44,256 bases of DNA, taken from positions 1 to 44,256 of the forward strand of contig JAKPAM010000187.1 of the NCBI GenBank assembly GCA_029779435.1, written 5' to 3'. How positions within the stretch are numbered: the first letter of the stretch is position 1; every line of letters begins with the position of its first letter. The translations under genes were made by a program, and so were the position numbers. This document shows, one piece after another, positions 41,511-44,256 of this stretch. Below the pieces are notes generated by a model. That model did not search any database. It had not been told where the DNA came from and was given only the letters and a program-made list of their open reading frames with translations. The stretch comes from Pseudomonadota bacterium (GTDB lineage Bacteria > Pseudomonadota > Gammaproteobacteria > Burkholderiales > Burkholderiaceae_E).

Positions 41511-41543
41511 ACAAAAGCCCGATCGTGCGTATGACGATCGGGC
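41511..41543 (-). terminator. Rho-independent terminator between clpB and the decarboxylase
   Basis: On the minus strand the perfect 10-bp stem GCCCGATCGT/ACGATCGGGC (7-nt loop) is followed by TTTTGTGTT. It ends clpB transcripts about 145 bp after the clpB stop. Because the decarboxylase ATG lies only about 45 bp further on, it may instead control read-through into that gene. Confidence 0.85.
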
Positions 41544-41624
41544 CCCGTTGAAGATCGTTCCCGCCTGCCCGCGCGACGCGGGTCGGACACCCTTCGGCGG
41601 CCCCCGATGCCGTGCCCGCGGAGG

Positions 41625-41662
41625 CCGTGCCGACCGGTGCGTGGAAGCACCAGCCGGCACGG
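41625..41662 (-). other. Long stem-loop directly after clpB
   Basis: Arms 41625-41640 and 41647-41662 pair at 14 of 16 positions around a 6-nt loop, 24 bases after the clpB stop. No U-tract. It probably protects the clpB mRNA 3' end or helps the terminator that follows. Confidence 0.6.
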
Positions 41663-41686
41663 ATCAGGCCGTCAGCGAACGGTCAG

Positions 41687-44256
41687 TCAGTGGACGACGC
41701 GTTCGAACGTGAACTTGCCGTCGCGGTAATCGACCGGGATCACGTCCTTCGGTCCGAACCGGCCTTCGAGCACCAGCTTCGACAGCGGATTCTCGATCAT
41801 CTGCTGGATCGCCCGCTTCAGCGGCCGCGCGCCGTAGACCGGATCGAAACCCACTTTCGACAGCTCGGCCAGCGCCGCGTCGCTGACGGTCAGCACCATG
41901 TCCTGGGCCGCAAGCCGCTTCTCGAGGTTGCGAAGCTGGATCTTGGCGATCGCCGCGATGTTCTTGCTGTCCAGGCCATGGAACACGACGATCTCGTCGA
42001 TCCGGTTGATGAACTCGGGCCGGAACGCCTGCTTGACTTCGCCCATCACCGCTTCCTTGATCAGGCCGGGGTCGTTGGTCTTCGGATCCGACGACAAGCG
42101 CTGGATCTCGTGGCTGCCGATGTTCGACGTCATCACGATCACCGTGTTCTTGAAGTCCACGGTGCGGCCCTGGCCATCGGTCATCCGGCCATCGTCGAGC
42201 ACCTGCAGCAGCACGTTGAACACGTCCGGGTGAGCCTTCTCGACCTCGTCGAGCAGGATCACGCTGTATGGCTTGCGACGCACGGCCTCGGTCAGGTAAC
42301 CGCCCTCTTCATAACCGACGTAGCCGGGAGGCGCGCCGATCAGCCGGGCCACCGAGTGCTTCTCCATGAACTCGCTCATGTCGATGCGGATCAGGTGATC
42401 CTCGGCGTCGAACAGGAACGCGGCCAGCGCCTTGCACAGCTCGGTCTTGCCGACGCCGGTCGGGCCGAGGAACAGGAACGAGCCATACGGCCGGTTCGGA
42501 TCCGACAGGCCGGCCCGCGAACGGCGGATCGCGTCGGCGACGAGCCCCACGGCCTCGTCCTGGCCGACCACGCGCTCGTGCAGCTTGGCCTCCATCGTCA
42601 GCAGCTTCTCGCGCTCGCCCTGCATCATCCGGCTGACCGGGATGCCGGTGGCGCGCGAGACGACCTCGGCGATCTCCTCGGCGCCGACCTGCGTGCGCAG
42701 CAGCTTGGGCTGGCCGGGGTGGCCTTCCATCCCCGCCTCGGCCTCGGCGGCCGACTTCAGGCGTCCTTCGAGCTCGGGCAGCTTGCCGTACTGGATCTCG
42801 GCCAGCTTCTCGTACTCGCCCCGGCGCTGCAGCTCGGCCATCTGCGCGCGCAGCTTGTCGATCTCGGCCTTGATCTGCGCCGAGCCCTGCACCAGCGCCT
42901 TCTCGGCGCGCAGGATCTCGTCCAGGTCGGCGTATTCCTTCTCGAGCTTCTTGATCTCCTGCTCGATCAGTTCGAGCCGCTTGCGCGAGCCTTCATCGGT
43001 TTCCTTCTTGATCGCCTCACGCTCGATCTTCAACTGGATCAGGCGACGGTCGAGCCGGTCCATCGCCTCGGGCTTCGAGTCGATCTCCATCTTGATCCGC
43101 GCGGCCGCTTCGTCGATCAGGTCGATCGCCTTGTCCGGCAGGAAGCGGTCGGTGATGTAGCGGTTCGACAGTTCGGCCGCGGCGACGATCGCCGGGTCGG
43201 TGATCTCGACGCCGTGGTGCAGCTCGTAGCGCTCCTGCAGGCCGCGCAGGATCGCGATCGTGGCCTCGACCGTCGGCTCGCCGACCAGCACCTTCTGGAA
43301 GCGACGCTCCAGCGCGGCATCCTTCTCGATGTACTTGCGGTATTCGTCGAGCGTGGTCGCGCCGACGCAGTGCAGCTCGCCGCGCGCCAGCGCCGGCTTG
43401 AGCATGTTGCCGGCGTCGATCGCGCCTTCGGCCTTGCCGGCGCCGACCATCGTGTGCAATTCGTCGATGAACACGATCGTGCGGCCCGCGTCCTGGGCGA
43501 TCTCCTTGAGCACGGACTTCAGCCGTTCCTCGAACTCGCCGCGGTACTTGGCGCCGGCCAGCAGCGACGCCATGTCGAGCACCAGCACGCGCTTGTCCTT
43601 CAGCGTCTCGGGAACCTCGCCGTTGACGATCCGCTGCGCCAGGCCCTCGACGATCGCCGTCTTGCCGACGCCGGGCTCGCCGATCAGCACCGGGTTGTTC
43701 TTGGAGCGGCGCTGCAGGATCTGGATCGTGCGACGGATCTCGTCGTCACGTCCGATGACCGGGTCGAGCTTGCCCTGGCGCGCGCGCTCGGTCAGGTCCA
43801 GCGTGTATTTCTTCAGCGCCTCGCGCTGGCCTTCGGCCGATGCGTCGTCGACGGTCTGGCCGCCGCGCACCGCGTCGATCGCCGCTTCGAGCGACTTGCG
43901 GTTCAGGCCCGCGTCGCGCGCGATCTGGCCGGCCTCGCCGCCGGCCTTGGGCTCGGTCAGCGCCAGCAGGAACATCTCGGTCGCGATGAACTGGTCGCCG
44001 CGCTTGGTCGCTTCCTTGTCGGTCAGGTTCAGCAGGTTGCCCAGGTCGCGGCTGACCTGGATCTCGCCGCCGGTGCCGGATACCTGCGGCAGGCGCTTCA
44101 GGGCCGTGTCCAGCGCCGTCTTGAGCGCCGGCACGCGCACGCCGGCGCGCTCGAGCAACGCTCGGCCCGAGCCGTCGGGCTGACCGACGACCGCGGACAA
44201 CAGGTGCAGCGGTTCGATGTACGGATTGTCATTGGCCACGGCCAGGCTTTGCGCAT
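41687..44256 (-). CDS. clpB: ATP-dependent disaggregase ClpB (5' end outside the window)
   Basis: A Hsp100 chaperone that, with DnaK, pulls polypeptides out of aggregates. About 856 residues are visible, beginning [19 protein letters not shown], so roughly 16 N-terminal residues are missing. Order: N-domain; NBD1 with Walker [15 protein letters not shown] and Walker [12 protein letters not shown]; the long coiled-coil middle domain (about 400-520; [20 protein letters not shown] and neighbours), the ClpB hallmark; NBD2 with [14 protein letters not shown] and the pore loop GYVGYEEGG; and the C-terminal domain ending FTFERVVH. No ClpP-docking loop is expected. The likely heat-shock promoter lies outside the window. 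Confidence 0.97.
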   Translation of the reverse strand, partial: AQSLAVANDNPYIEPLHLLSAVVGQPDGSGRALLERAGVRVPALKTALDTALKRLPQVSGTGGEIQVSRDLGNLLNLTDKEATKRGDQFIATEMFLLALTEPKAGGEAGQIARDAGLNRKSLEAAIDAVRGGQTVDDASAEGQREALKKYTLDLTERARQGKLDPVIGRDDEIRRTIQILQRRSKNNPVLIGEPGVGKTAIVEGLAQRIVNGEVPETLKDKRVLVLDMASLLAGAKYRGEFEERLKSVLKEIAQDAGRTIVFIDELHTMVGAGKAEGAIDAGNMLKPALARGELHCVGATTLDEYRKYIEKDAALERRFQKVLVGEPTVEATIAILRGLQERYELHHGVEITDPAIVAAAELSNRYITDRFLPDKAIDLIDEAAARIKMEIDSKPEAMDRLDRRLIQLKIEREAIKKETDEGSRKRLELIEQEIKKLEKEYADLDEILRAEKALVQGSAQIKAEIDKLRAQMAELQRRGEYEKLAEIQYGKLPELEGRLKSAAEAEAGMEGHPGQPKLLRTQVGAEEIAEVVSRATGIPVSRMMQGEREKLLTMEAKLHERVVGQDEAVGLVADAIRRSRAGLSDPNRPYGSFLFLGPTGVGKTELCKALAAFLFDAEDHLIRIDMSEFMEKHSVARLIGAPPGYVGYEEGGYLTEAVRRKPYSVILLDEVEKAHPDVFNVLLQVLDDGRMTDGQGRTVDFKNTVIVMTSNIGSHEIQRLSSDPKTNDPGLIKEAVMGEVKQAFRPEFINRIDEIVVFHGLDSKNIAAIAKIQLRNLEKRLAAQDMVLTVSDAALAELSKVGFDPVYGARPLKRAIQQMIENPLSKLVLEGRFGPKDVIPVDYRDGKFTFERVVH

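Overview
The window is about 44 kb of high-GC chromosomal DNA from a betaproteobacterium, most likely order Burkholderiales, family Burkholderiaceae or a close relative. This rests on the gene orders tpiA-secG-tRNA-Leu-nuoABCDEFGHIJKLMN and sigma factor-DUF3619-DUF3106-RDD beside ilvIHC-pssA, which are typical of that order, and on the protein sequences. I cannot name the genus. There is no phage, insertion sequence, CRISPR array or plasmid function, and most of the window is core chromosome.

Left accessory part (1-13.5 kb): the 3' end of an RND-efflux outer-membrane gene; an SDR oxidoreductase; a Zn/Cd/Pb-exporting P-type ATPase with a long His-Glu repeat, controlled by a divergent CadR/PbrR-type MerR regulator over a shared operator; a YnfA membrane protein; a winged-helix methyltransferase; a CaiB-type CoA transferase followed by an unusual thiolase-like/crotonase fusion; and an iron-uptake pair (TonB-dependent siderophore receptor and FTR1 permease) with Fur-box-like sites. 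A small unknown gene and tRNA-Ser(UGA) close this part.

Central part (13.7-29.4 kb): a NUDIX hydrolase and the complete 14-gene respiratory complex I operon, transcribed on the minus strand from nuoA (29.2 kb) to nuoN (14.3 kb). tRNA-Leu(GAG), secG and tpiA lie upstream. The nuoC-nuoD junction carries a duplicated nuoD start and a palindromic insert, the most unexpected structure in the window.

Right part (30.7-44.3 kb): pssA, ilvC, ilvH and ilvI/B (branched-chain amino acid synthesis) on the minus strand, with strong hairpins between ilvH and ilvC and a triple 12-bp direct repeat at the ilv promoter. Next come a HlyC/CorC-family membrane protein (minus), an overlapping plus-strand operon of an ECF-like sigma factor, DUF3619, DUF3106 and RDD proteins, an Orn/Lys/Arg decarboxylase (minus), and clpB (minus, cut by the window end).

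No complete undescribed system can be proved from sequence alone. The best leads are the nuoC-nuoD rearrangement, the expandable His-Glu metal-binding tract, the dead-thiolase/live-crotonase fusion, and the sigma factor operon with non-classical membrane and periplasmic partners.
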